Shown: positions 26,294 through 34,145 of the stretch, one piece after another
Position numbering within the stretch: position 1 is the first letter of the stretch
Layout of the letters: each line of letters opens with the position of its first letter
Assembly (NCBI GenBank): GCA_013391385.1
Contig: JACBFI010000005.1
Span: forward strand, 1-64,000
Direction: 5' to 3'
Length of the DNA: 64,000 nt
From: Sediminibacterium sp. Gen4
GTDB taxonomy: Bacteria; Bacteroidota; Bacteroidia; Chitinophagales; Chitinophagaceae
Notes under the pieces: model-generated
What the model was told of the DNA's origin: nothing
The model's input: the letters and a program-made list of their open reading frames with translations, nothing else
The model's database searches: none
Program-made: the position numbers and the translations under genes

Positions 26294-27226
26294 ATGAATC
26301 AGAGGCAACAGATTAGTTATCCGCTTCAGTTTTTAATGCTCCTATTGCTCGTTGGGCTTTTTATGGTTTTCGGCTCGCTCCTTGTTGCCGCCTTGGGTTC
26401 CAATATGTTAGGTGTTTCCTTGCTTCAGGTGCCTGATGCTTTGAATCGCCCTCAAAATGCCAATATTTCCCGTTTGTTGAATACCCTGGCTACGCTTGTT
26501 GCATTTTTAATACCCGCGATTTTATTTGCAAAAGTGCTGAGTAAACAACCTTTTTCATGGTTGGGTTTCAATAAAAGAATGAATGGCAAACAAGTATTGA
26601 TCGTTGTATTGATCACTTTTGCCGGCATGATTCTCAGTGGCTCATTAGGCATGCTCAATCAAAAAATTCCTTTATCAGAAAATTTGCTGAAACAGGCTCA
26701 ACAACTTGAAAATGCCTATAAAAATGCCATGATGAATATGGCGCATATGACAAGCCTTACCGATTATTTACTGGCAATGCTGGTTATGGCATTGGCTCCG
26801 GCTGTTTTTGAAGAGGTTTTATTTCGTGGAGCATTTCAGAAAGTATTTGTGGGCTGGACCAAAAATGCCTGGGCAGGTATCATCATTACCAGCATTTTAT
26901 TCAGCGCTATTCATTTCTCTTTCTTTGGATTCTTACCAAGAATTGCATTGGGATTAATCTTAGGTTTGATTTTTTACTATACGAATAATCTATGGCTAAG
27001 TATCCTGCTTCATTTTTTGAATAATGGTTTTGTGGTAACACAACTCTATATATTATCTGCTCAAGGAAAAGCCATTGATAAAGTCATGGATGAGACCATG
27101 CCTATTTGGTGGGGTAGTATTGCACTGATTTTGCTGGTGGTATTATTCCGTTTATTGTTAGCAGAAAGCAATCAGTTGAAAACTGAAAAGACTGTAACTA
27201 ACCCAGAAATGATGACTGAAATATGA
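26294..27226 (+). CDS. CPBP-family intramembrane metalloprotease
   Basis: A 310-residue multi-pass membrane protein of the CAAX-processing / bacteriocin-processing (Abi) family. About eight hydrophobic segments are visible. The catalytic motifs lie in the second half: EEVLFRGAFQ (the EExxxR motif), HFSFFGFLPRI and LHFLNN. Bacterial roles vary, including peptide maturation and immunity, and cannot be assigned here. It overlaps the next small gene by four bases (ATGA), so the two are coupled. Confidence 0.9.
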   Translation: MNQRQQISYPLQFLMLLLLVGLFMVFGSLLVAALGSNMLGVSLLQVPDALNRPQNANISRLLNTLATLVAFLIPAILFAKVLSKQPFSWLGFNKRMNGKQVLIVVLITFAGMILSGSLGMLNQKIPLSENLLKQAQQLENAYKNAMMNMAHMTSLTDYLLAMLVMALAPAVFEEVLFRGAFQKVFVGWTKNAWAGIIITSILFSAIHFSFFGFLPRIALGLILGLIFYYTNNLWLSILLHFLNNGFVVTQLYILSAQGKAIDKVMDETMPIWWGSIALILLVVLFRLLLAESNQLKTEKTVTNPEMMTEI

Positions 27227-27429
27227 ATCAGTGGCAAAAAGTATTTTCTACCCGTGTGTACCCGGAAGCAGCAATCATCAAAGGAATGCTGGAAGAAAAT
27301 CAGATACCCGTTCAGCTATTGAACAAACAAGACAGCAGCTACCCCATGTTCGGCGATATTCAACTCTTCGTACCCGGACAATATGCTCTTACAGCGCAGG
27401 AATTGATTAATAAGGCGTTGTTGAACTAG
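27223..27429 (+). CDS. DUF2007-like small protein
   Basis: A 68-residue cytosolic protein of the DUF2007 ('putative signal transducing protein') type. It opens with WQKVFSTRVYPEAAIIKGML, followed by IPVQLLNKQ and a LFVPGQYALTAQELI end. The family is small and uncharacterised. Translation is coupled to the CPBP protease by an ATGA overlap, and a 7-bp repeat array starts within its stop codon. Confidence that it is a real gene is high because of overlap and family pattern. Confidence 0.85.
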   Translation: MNQWQKVFSTRVYPEAAIIKGMLEENQIPVQLLNKQDSSYPMFGDIQLFVPGQYALTAQELINKALLN

Positions 27430-27530
27430 CTTATGGCTTATGGTTCATAGCGTATAGCAGTACCATGTTCTACTATACGCTATGAACCATAAGCTATACA
27501 CCATGATCTATCTGCTATAACCCATAAGCT
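27428..27530. repeat. Degenerate 7-bp repeat array (block 4) with 22-bp perfect stem
   Basis: Left arm from 27428 reads AGCTTAT, GGCTTAT, GGTTCAT, AGCGTAT, AGCAGTA, beginning inside the stop codon of the DUF2007 gene. Right arm 27475-27530 reads ATACGCT, ATGAACC, ATAAGCT, ATACACC, ATGATCT, ATCTGCT, ATAACCC, ATAAGCT. Positions 27436-27457 and 27473-27494 are perfect 22-base complements, the strongest stem of the family. Confidence 0.93.
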
Positions 27531-27556
27531 AAATACTAATTTCCTACCTTCACCCC

Positions 27557-28417
27557 ATGGCATTTAATTTTCAAACTTTTCGGACGCGGGCACTTACGGC
27601 GATTGTTTTTGTGATCGTGATGTTGGGAGGGTTGTTGTGGAACCAGTGGAGTTTTTTCTTCCTCTTTGCAGTGATCCATATTGGATGTTGGATCGAATAC
27701 CGTTCATTGATTGCCAAGATTGATAATCGATATCAACATATTTCTCCGATTCACTTGTATGGCGCTATTGCTGCCGGATTAGGTTTTATGTGTTGGATGA
27801 CTGGGGATGCGTATATCATAGACGATATCGTTTTAAGTGAAATCGGATTTCGTGTTTTATTAGTTGCTTTGACAGTATTGGTACTTGTTAAGTTGATCAA
27901 AGCAAAAATGCCGGATTGGAAAATCATCGGGTATACGGTTGGCGGACTTCTATACATATCAATGTCATGGGGTTTATTAATGAACCTGTACAACTATTTT
28001 GATGGCAATGTTTATGAAAAAGGCTGGCTGTTGCCCATGCTGATCATTGCTACCATCTGGATCAATGATACGATGGCCTATCTCGTAGGTTCTTTTATTG
28101 GTAAAACTCCTTTTTCTCCGATCTCTCCCAAAAAAACCTGGGAAGGCACAGTCGGCGGGGCTATTCTGGCAATTGCTGTGGTAACTATTGCAGGTGTTTA
28201 CTGGCTTGAGCTACCTTGGATTCAGTTATTGCTGATAACCATTACTGCTGCAGTCATGGGTACATTGGGCGACTTGCTGGAAAGCAAACTCAAACGCATG
28301 GCAGGTGTGAAAGACAGCGGTAGTTTTATGCCCGGACATGGTGGTTTCTTAGATAGATTTGATTCTTTATTGCTGGCAGTGCCTTATGTGTGGCTGGTTT
28401 TGTTTCTCTTTGGTTAA
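27557..28417 (+). CDS. cdsA: Phosphatidate cytidylyltransferase
   Basis: Makes CDP-diacylglycerol from CTP and phosphatidic acid, the branch point for all phospholipids including the phosphatidylinositol pathway encoded near 60 kb. The 286-residue protein has about eight membrane helices. The diagnostic C-terminal signature is seen in LESKLKRMAGVKDSG followed by MPGHGGFLDRFDS, and SPKKTWEGTVGG is the mid-protein conserved loop. It is followed by psd, 55 bases downstream, consistent with a small phospholipid operon. Confidence 0.95.
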   Translation: MAFNFQTFRTRALTAIVFVIVMLGGLLWNQWSFFFLFAVIHIGCWIEYRSLIAKIDNRYQHISPIHLYGAIAAGLGFMCWMTGDAYIIDDIVLSEIGFRVLLVALTVLVLVKLIKAKMPDWKIIGYTVGGLLYISMSWGLLMNLYNYFDGNVYEKGWLLPMLIIATIWINDTMAYLVGSFIGKTPFSPISPKKTWEGTVGGAILAIAVVTIAGVYWLELPWIQLLLITITAAVMGTLGDLLESKLKRMAGVKDSGSFMPGHGGFLDRFDSLLLAVPYVWLVLFLFG

Positions 28418-28472
28418 GAAGGCTTAGATATTTGCCCTAATCCGTTTACATTTGCAGTTCAACATCAACCTC

Positions 28473-29132
28473 ATGACCATTCATCGCGAAGGTTACCAGT
28501 CTATTGGCATCGGTGCATTGATTTTTGGTGTGCTGAATGTGGCATCTTTTACTTTTTTAAGTGCCTCTCTGCCCTGGTTAACCATCATCATTTTTGTGAT
28601 CACACTCGGACTTTTATTATTCCTGATCTCTTTTTTCAGAATACCCAATCGTACCCTTACCATTGACGATAAAAAATTGATTTGTCCGGCAGACGGAAAA
28701 GTGGTGGTGATTGAAGAAGTGATCGATGAAGAATACTTCAAAGACAAAAGAATACAGGTGAGTATTTTTATGAGTCCCGCCAATGTACACGTGAATAGAA
28801 ATCCGATGAGTGGTGAAGTAGTGTACAACCAATATCACAAAGGAAAATATTTGGTGGCATGGCATCCTAAGTCGTCTACTGAAAACGAACGTTGGAGTGT
28901 GGCAGTAAAAAATAATTACGGTACCATTTTATACAAACAAATTGCAGGTGCATTGGCGAAACGAATTTGTAACTATACCACTGTTGGGCAGCAGGTAAAG
29001 CAGTGTGATGAATATGGATTTATCAAGTTTGGTAGTCGCGTTGATATTTTACTGCCTGTGGGTACTAAAGTGAATGTGAGTATGAATCAGGTGGTGAAGG
29101 GTGGTGTGACTGTTTTGGCTAGTTGGGAATAA
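28473..29132 (+). CDS. psd: Phosphatidylserine decarboxylase-family proenzyme
   Basis: Converts phosphatidylserine to phosphatidylethanolamine. The 219-residue short form (PSD type 'related'/archaetidylserine-like) is usual in Bacteroidota. It has two N-terminal membrane segments (about residues 12-60). The self-cleavage site is the FGS motif in GFIKFGSRVDILLP (Ser becomes the pyruvoyl group), and SPANVHVNRNPMSG holds the conserved histidine. The ATG at 28473 was preferred to a TTG at 28452. A strong terminator follows. Confidence 0.93.
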   Translation: MTIHREGYQSIGIGALIFGVLNVASFTFLSASLPWLTIIIFVITLGLLLFLISFFRIPNRTLTIDDKKLICPADGKVVVIEEVIDEEYFKDKRIQVSIFMSPANVHVNRNPMSGEVVYNQYHKGKYLVAWHPKSSTENERWSVAVKNNYGTILYKQIAGALAKRICNYTTVGQQVKQCDEYGFIKFGSRVDILLPVGTKVNVSMNQVVKGGVTVLASWE

Positions 29133-29141
29133 TTTTTTTGA

Positions 29142-29193
29142 GCCACAGATTTACAGATTACTTTCGAATAATCTGTGAATCTGTGGCTTTTTT
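29142..29193 (+). terminator. Terminator made from a 19-bp inverted repeat
   Basis: Arms GCCACAGATTTACAGATTA (29142-29160) and TAATCTGTGAATCTGTGGC (29169-29187), loop of eight bases, then six T. It follows psd and belongs to the same sequence family as 25032-25079 and 45230-45275. Confidence 0.9.
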
Positions 29194-29206
29194 ATAATCA
29201 GCGTTC

Positions 29207-30088
29207 ATGAAAACAATTGATATCAGCTCACTACCTGTAATGGAAAAGCAGCAATGGTTGCAACATGCCATTGCACCCAGACCTATTTGCTTTGCCAGTA
29301 CAATTGATAAACAGGGGAATGTGAACCTGAGCCCATTTAGCTTTTTCAATTTGTTTTCATCCAACCCTCCCATTGTTATATTCTCACCCGCCAGGAGGGG
29401 TCGTGATAACAGCACCAAGCATACTTTAGAAAATGTAATTGAAGTTCCAGAGTGTGTGATCAATATTGTTGATTATGCGATGGTGCAGCAAATGAGTTTA
29501 TCGAGTTGTGAGTTTCCGAAAGGAATGAATGAATTTGTAAAAGCCGGTTTTACAGAGCAACCATCTACACGTGTTCAGCCTCCGATGGTGAAAGAGGCCA
29601 AGATCAAACTAGAGTGTAAAATCAATGAAGTAAAGAGTCTGGGTGAAAATGGTGGCGCAGGACAATTGGTGATTGCTGAAGTGCTTTGTATGCATGTTGA
29701 TGAAAGCATCTTAGGTGATGATGGAAAAATTGATCAGCAAAAGTTAGAACTCGTTGCCAGACTAGGAGGCGATTGGTATTGTAAAGTGGATCGTACCAAT
29801 TTATTCAAAGTTCCCAAACCGAATACTCAATTAGGTATTGGTGTAGATCAACTTCCAGACAGTATTCGTAATAGTACCATACTTACCGGAAATCATTTGG
29901 GCATGTTAGGAAATGTACATGCCATGCCTGATATCGATGCTTCTTTTAGTGATGATCGGGTAAAAAATATCTTTCAATATTATTCAGTGAGTCCGACCGA
30001 AATGGAAACAGAGTTACACAAGTATGCTGCTGAATTATTGAATACCGGAAATATTGAAAAAGCCTGGCAGGTATTACTTTGTAATTAA
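29207..30088 (+). CDS. Flavin reductase-like flavoprotein
   Basis: A 293-residue FMN-binding split-barrel protein of the flavin reductase / DIM6-NTAB group. The conserved opening RPICFASTIDKQGNVNLSPFSFFN (about residues 26-49) and VVIFSPARRGRD-type loop bind FMN. The C-terminal 90 residues are a helical extension common to this subfamily. The reaction and substrate are unknown. The stop overlaps that of the convergent glycosyltransferase gene by four bases. Confidence 0.88.
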   Translation: MKTIDISSLPVMEKQQWLQHAIAPRPICFASTIDKQGNVNLSPFSFFNLFSSNPPIVIFSPARRGRDNSTKHTLENVIEVPECVINIVDYAMVQQMSLSSCEFPKGMNEFVKAGFTEQPSTRVQPPMVKEAKIKLECKINEVKSLGENGGAGQLVIAEVLCMHVDESILGDDGKIDQQKLELVARLGGDWYCKVDRTNLFKVPKPNTQLGIGVDQLPDSIRNSTILTGNHLGMLGNVHAMPDIDASFSDDRVKNIFQYYSVSPTEMETELHKYAAELLNTGNIEKAWQVLLCN

Positions 30089-31140
30089 AATAAAGCCAGT
30101 AAATCTTCTTCGTTTAATAAAGACTCCTCTTTTTTAGCCGGCTGTAAGCTTCTGCCCAACTCAATGGCTTGTTGTACAATTTCATAAGTACTATGCGTAA
30201 GTGAAAGTTGTTTTGCAGTAGATGCCTGAAGCCATTGGTAGACTTGCTGTGTAAAATCATTACTGATTTTATCGATGATGGTGACACCAAAATCTTTCAA
30301 CGCAGCAGCATTACATAGTTGCTCATATTGTCCGCGTATGGGTAAGCATAACAATTGTTTACCCAAGTACAAAGCTTCTGCAGGTGTTTCAAAACCTGCG
30401 CCGGTAATGACCGCTTTTGAGTGAATCATACTTTGCGTAAAACCCGTATTACTGATCGGGAATAATGTCACGTTGCCAAGTGTAGTTACTGATTTTACTT
30501 TTTTTGAAAATACTTCAAAGCGAACATCTTTGATCTTTTGTAAAGCATGGATCACCACTTCATCACTATAATGAGAAAGATATACTGTAACATGTCCCTG
30601 ATCTGTTGGATCAGCTTTTAAAACCTCTTCTTTGATAACAGGCGGATAAATAAAATCATCGTAAGATGCGAAATGTAAACCGATGTATGCTGATGAAGTT
30701 GCATAATGTTTCAATACTATTTCACCTGCAAGATCTTTCTTGTTATTTCTTGGTGTTAACGCACTTTGAAAACTTGCCTGGTGCCCGAAGCCAATACTTT
30801 TTATCTTTTTTAGTTTACAGGCCATGGAAGTAATACTGTCGAAATCATTGATCACCAGATCATATTTTTCTACCGGTAGCTCTCTAGCTTCTTTCCATAT
30901 TCTACTGAGATCTAACTCTTTCCACATACGCCAATAATCCAATCCACCGGTATTCCCATAGAACAAACTCAATCCATTACTACGAAATTTTACGGGAAGA
31001 TCAGGTTGAAGGTTACTGTTGCTACCACTTAAAAAAACATCTACCTCGCCATACTGTTGTAAAAACGGCATGAGTTCCATCGCTCTGCTGATATGTCCGT
31101 TTCCGGTTGCTTGAACGGCGTATAATATTTTCATACTCAT
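30085..31140 (-). CDS. Glycosyltransferase-like protein (MurG/GT28-like fold)
   Basis: A 351-residue protein with the GT-B type pattern: the opening MKILYAVQATGNGHISRAMEL with a glycine-rich loop, a central VTVYLSHYSDE segment and a C-terminal nucleotide-sugar region with ITGAGFETPAEALYLGKQLLCLP (about residues 245-267). It resembles the MJ1255-type glycosyltransferase group. Donor and acceptor are unknown. It overlaps the metallophosphatase gene by four bases, suggesting the pair acts in one lipid or envelope pathway. Two Met codons, at 31140 and 31134, are equally possible starts. Confidence 0.82.
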   Translation of the reverse strand: MSMKILYAVQATGNGHISRAMELMPFLQQYGEVDVFLSGSNSNLQPDLPVKFRSNGLSLFYGNTGGLDYWRMWKELDLSRIWKEARELPVEKYDLVINDFDSITSMACKLKKIKSIGFGHQASFQSALTPRNNKKDLAGEIVLKHYATSSAYIGLHFASYDDFIYPPVIKEEVLKADPTDQGHVTVYLSHYSDEVVIHALQKIKDVRFEVFSKKVKSVTTLGNVTLFPISNTGFTQSMIHSKAVITGAGFETPAEALYLGKQLLCLPIRGQYEQLCNAAALKDFGVTIIDKISNDFTQQVYQWLQASTAKQLSLTHSTYEIVQQAIELGRSLQPAKKEESLLNEEDLLALF

Positions 31141-31994
31141 GGTTGAATGGCTAAAGAGTGAATGAATAAGGCAATCTCATCGGTCACCACATTTAACTGC
31201 GGTAATTTTTTCTCCATAGTAACTACCGGAGCGACTGTATCTGCGAATTGTTTTTCATCGTATTGATAGACAGTCCACTCATTGTTTTGGTATTCAAGTG
31301 AGGTTAGGTTTTCAATCCAGTCACCGCTATTGAGGTAGGTAACATGTCCATCTTTGGTTGTAATGATTCTTTTTTGTGGCTGGTGAATATGCCCGCAGAT
31401 GACATAATCATATTTCTTTTCAATGGCTAATTCTGCTGCCGTTTGTTCAAAATCTCCGATCCAGGAGACTGCTTTCTTGACGCTGTTTTTTACTTTTTTA
31501 CTGAAGCTCATTTTCTCTTTGCCCATCAGTTTCAAACAACGATTGATCAGACTATTGATCAGAATGAGGAGATCATAGCCATGTCCACCCAGCTTGGCCA
31601 ATAGTTTGGCACTGCCTTTTGTAGTGGCATCAAAAACATCCCCATGAAAGATCCATGTCATCTTACCATTGATCTCCATCACCACTTTATCTGTCAACTG
31701 AAAATTACCCATATGCATATCTGAGTAGCGACGTAATGCTTCATCATGATTGCCAGTGATATAAATCACGCGGGTTCCTTTGCTGAGTAAGTGCATGATT
31801 TCTTTAATCACCTGCATATGTGCAACAGGAAAATATCGTTTACTGAACTGCCATATATCGATGATATCGCCGTTGAGGACAAGAATTTGTGGCTGAATAC
31901 TTTTCAGATAGTTGACAATCTCTTTGGCATGACAACCATAAGTGCCCAAATGAAGATCGCTCATCACCACAACATCAAGCGGACGTCTTTCCAT
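31137..31994 (-). CDS. LpxH-like metallophosphoesterase
   Basis: A 285-residue calcineurin-like phosphoesterase related to UDP-2,3-diacylglucosamine hydrolase. The two-metal site is complete: MSDLHLGTYGCHA, LNGDIIDIW, ITGNHDEALRRY, FHGDVFD and CGHIHQPQ. It may act in lipid A synthesis, but related proteins have other substrates, and the coupled glycosyltransferase suggests a glycolipid role. The ATGA overlap shows coupling. A 7-bp repeat array lies just upstream. Confidence 0.88.
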   Translation of the reverse strand: MERRPLDVVVMSDLHLGTYGCHAKEIVNYLKSIQPQILVLNGDIIDIWQFSKRYFPVAHMQVIKEIMHLLSKGTRVIYITGNHDEALRRYSDMHMGNFQLTDKVVMEINGKMTWIFHGDVFDATTKGSAKLLAKLGGHGYDLLILINSLINRCLKLMGKEKMSFSKKVKNSVKKAVSWIGDFEQTAAELAIEKKYDYVICGHIHQPQKRIITTKDGHVTYLNSGDWIENLTSLEYQNNEWTVYQYDEKQFADTVAPVVTMEKKLPQLNVVTDEIALFIHSLAIQP

Positions 31995-32072
31995 ACATCA
32001 TGAGGTTTTACAAAACTGCTCATACAGTATGAATAGAATGTTAGGAGGGGATGAAGAAATTGTTATGGTGTT

Positions 32073-32150
32073 AGCTTATAGCTAATGGCTAATGGTTCAT
32101 AGCAAATAGTAGTTGTTTTCCTATCAGCTATGACCTATAAGCTATATGCC
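32073..32150. repeat. Degenerate 7-bp repeat array (block 5, two opposed arms)
   Basis: Left arm 32073-32107 reads AGCTTAT, AGCTAAT, GGCTAAT, GGTTCAT, AGCAAAT. Right arm 32123-32150 reads ATCAGCT, ATGACCT, ATAAGCT, ATATGCC and ends two bases before the SDR stop codon. Confidence 0.9.
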
Positions 32151-32152
32151 TC

Positions 32153-32851
32153 TTATAGATCCCCCAACTGCGGACGTAAAATAATATCCTCAGCTACCGC
32201 CATAGGAGAGAGATGGGCGGCTGCGTATACCATTTTGGCAATATCATCTGCTTCCATGATGCGTTTGGGGTCTATGTTGAAACCATCCCAACTGGCGGTC
32301 AGAGCGGCTCCGGTATAAACAGCAGTTACCTTAATACCATGCGGTTTCATTTCTTCTCTGAGATTACGACTGAAACCTGCTAAGGCATATTTACTGATAC
32401 TGTAACTTCCTCCATTGGCATAAGCATGTAAGGAAGCGATGGAGCAGATATTGAAAATATGTCCGGATTTTGCTTCCATCATCGATGGTAATAAAGCCCT
32501 GGTCAAATGATAAGCACTGAATAAATTAGCTTGTAACATCTCGTTTAATGCGCCTTCCGGCTCATTATGAACACTACCCGGAATAAAATTGCCTGCATTA
32601 TTAACGATGATATCCGGGGTGCCTTTTTCTAAACACCAGTTGGCAAATGCCAGCACTTCTGCTTGTACAGACATATCCGTTGGTCTGGCCTGAATCGTTA
32701 CATGGGGGAAGCGGGTTTGTAAATCTTCAACACAATCATACAAAGATTTTTCACCTCTGCTGCATAGCAGTAAATGATGACCATCTTGTGCAAAGCTTGC
32801 AGCAATGGCTTTCCCAATTCCCTTTGAGGCTCCAGTAATAACGATTTTCAT
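32153..32851 (-). CDS. Short-chain dehydrogenase/reductase
   Basis: A 232-residue NAD(P)-dependent oxidoreductase with a Rossmann fold. Cofactor motif TGASKGIGKAIA lies at about residues 6-17, NNAGNF near 85, and the catalytic Ser and Tyr-x-x-x-Lys in the segments ICSIASLHAY and SYSISKYAL (about 137-160). The Arg/Ser after the second strand (CSRGEKS) suggests NADP preference. Substrate is unknown. It is transcribed alone between a repeat array and a divergent phosphatase gene. Confidence 0.9.
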   Translation of the reverse strand: MKIVITGASKGIGKAIAASFAQDGHHLLLCSRGEKSLYDCVEDLQTRFPHVTIQARPTDMSVQAEVLAFANWCLEKGTPDIIVNNAGNFIPGSVHNEPEGALNEMLQANLFSAYHLTRALLPSMMEAKSGHIFNICSIASLHAYANGGSYSISKYALAGFSRNLREEMKPHGIKVTAVYTGAALTASWDGFNIDPKRIMEADDIAKMVYAAAHLSPMAVAEDIILRPQLGDL

Positions 32852-32971
32852 ACACAGAAGGATAATAGTTAGAACACTACGAAGTAAATCATTTTATGTG
32901 GATTCTGATAGTTGATTCTTTAGTAATAAGGTAATGGTAAGACCTGTACAATAAGACATTAACTTTGTGAC

Positions 32972-33667
32972 ATGCGCTATCGTCATATTTTTTTCGACCT
33001 GGATCATACTTTATGGGATTTTGAAACCAATGCCAAAGACACATTGAATGACCTGTATCATCATCATGCACTCAGCAAAAGAGGTATTGAAGACTTTGAC
33101 GGATTCTTTGATCGATACAGTTACCATAATGAACGCTTATGGGATCGATATACCAAAGGTTTTATTAAACAAGATGAGTTAAGATGGAAAAGAATGTGGC
33201 TGACTTTATTGGATTATAAATTAGCAGATGAAGAATTGTCCCGTAATATGGCTGTACAATTTTTAGAAACATTGCCCTCTAAAAAAGCAATCTTCCCCTA
33301 TACATTTGAAATACTGGAATACCTGAAAACCAAAGGGTATCAACTTCATCTTGTTACCAATGGTTTTGAAAAAGTGCAACACAATAAATTGCAGAGTTCA
33401 GGATTGCATGCTTATTTTAATGCAGTAATCACTTCAGAAGCAAGTAATAGTTTAAAACCGCATAAAGAGATTTTTGATTATGCCTTTCAACAAACAGGGG
33501 CCAATGAGAAAGAAAGTATCATGATTGGAGATAATTTGGATGCGGATATTCAAGGAGGAATCAATGCCGGAATGGATACAGTTTTTGTGAATCATTTGAA
33601 TATTGCTGCACATATACAGCCTACCTATACAGTATACCACCTTAAAGAATTGGAAAACATCTTATAA
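32972..33667 (+). CDS. YjjG-type HAD nucleotidase
   Basis: A 231-residue HAD-superfamily phosphatase matching the noncanonical pyrimidine nucleotidase (YjjG) group, which removes damaged or unusual pyrimidine monophosphates. HAD motifs are FFDLDHTLWDF (nucleophile Asp), VTNGFEKVQ, the lysine in SLKPHKEIF, and IGDNLDADIQGG. TAACTTTG at 32960-32967 fits a -7 element and would give a very short or absent leader. A bidirectional terminator follows. Confidence 0.9.
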   Translation: MRYRHIFFDLDHTLWDFETNAKDTLNDLYHHHALSKRGIEDFDGFFDRYSYHNERLWDRYTKGFIKQDELRWKRMWLTLLDYKLADEELSRNMAVQFLETLPSKKAIFPYTFEILEYLKTKGYQLHLVTNGFEKVQHNKLQSSGLHAYFNAVITSEASNSLKPHKEIFDYAFQQTGANEKESIMIGDNLDADIQGGINAGMDTVFVNHLNIAAHIQPTYTVYHLKELENIL

Positions 33668-33670
33668 ACA

Positions 33671-33700
33671 AAAAGGATGCTCATTCGAACATCCTTTTTT
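33671..33700. terminator. Bidirectional rho-independent terminator
   Basis: AAAAGGATG / CATCCTTTTTT stem-loop between the converging YjjG-type gene and the small lysine-rich gene. Confidence 0.88.
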
Positions 33701-33718
33701 ATTACTGACAGAAAGAGA

Positions 33719-33928
33719 TTAAGCCTTAACGGTTTTCTTTGTTTCTGTTTTTTTAGCTTCTTTAGTTTCTTTGGTTGCTTTTTTAGCATCCTTGCTGCAG
33801 CATTCTTTTCCTTCTTTGCTGCATTCTTTTGCTTTCGCACATTTTTTACCATCGTGCTTATGGTCATTGGCCAATGACACACCCGTTACCAGGAAAGCCG
33901 CCATAGCGAGTACAATTACTTTTTTCAT
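33719..33928 (-). CDS. Small exported Lys/Cys-rich protein
   Basis: A 69-residue protein with a signal peptide (MKKVIVLAMAAFLVTGVSLA). The mature 49 residues have a short His-Asp stretch (NDHKHDGKKC), four cysteines in all (one in KKC, one in KEC, then a CC pair) and many Lys/Ala/Thr/Glu repeats (KKATKETKEAKK). I do not recognise a named family. Metal binding through His/Cys is possible but inferred only from composition. The start at 33928 gives the clean signal peptide; a longer frame adds ten residues. TATATTTG on the minus strand (33956-33963) fits a -7 element. The opposite-strand frame is a low-complexity shadow. Confidence 0.75.
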   Translation of the reverse strand: MKKVIVLAMAAFLVTGVSLANDHKHDGKKCAKAKECSKEGKECCSKDAKKATKETKEAKKTETKKTVKA

Positions 33929-34003
33929 ATGATTCGTTTTAGTTTTTGAGCATATCAAATATACTGAACCGAGGGTTGAAATTGTGTTAAAATGTTTGGT
34001 GGT

Positions 34004-34145
34004 CGGGTGATCGGGTGATCAGGTAATCGGGTGATCAGGCAATCGGGTTATCGGGTAATGGGTACTTCGATGTAGAATTATTAACTCTTCAAAACCCGAT
34101 AACCTAATCACCCGATACCCTGATAACCCGATTTCCCAATACCCC
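34004..34145. repeat. Degenerate 8-bp repeat array, two opposed arms
   Basis: Left arm 34004-34059 has seven octamers: CGGGTGAT twice, CAGGTAAT, CGGGTGAT, CAGGCAAT, CGGGTTAT, CGGGTAAT. Right arm 34091-34145 has the complementary type (AAAACCCG, ATAACCTA, ATCACCCG, ATACCCTG, ATAACCCG, ATTTCCCA) and ends at the FAH-family stop codon. The layout mirrors the 7-bp arrays but the unit is one base longer and GC-richer. Confidence 0.92.

Noticed and set aside
33677..33877. Phe/Cys-rich 66-residue frame opposite the small Lys-rich gene
   Set aside because: The minus-strand frame has a proper signal peptide; this one is the complement of Lys codons and begins inside a terminator.
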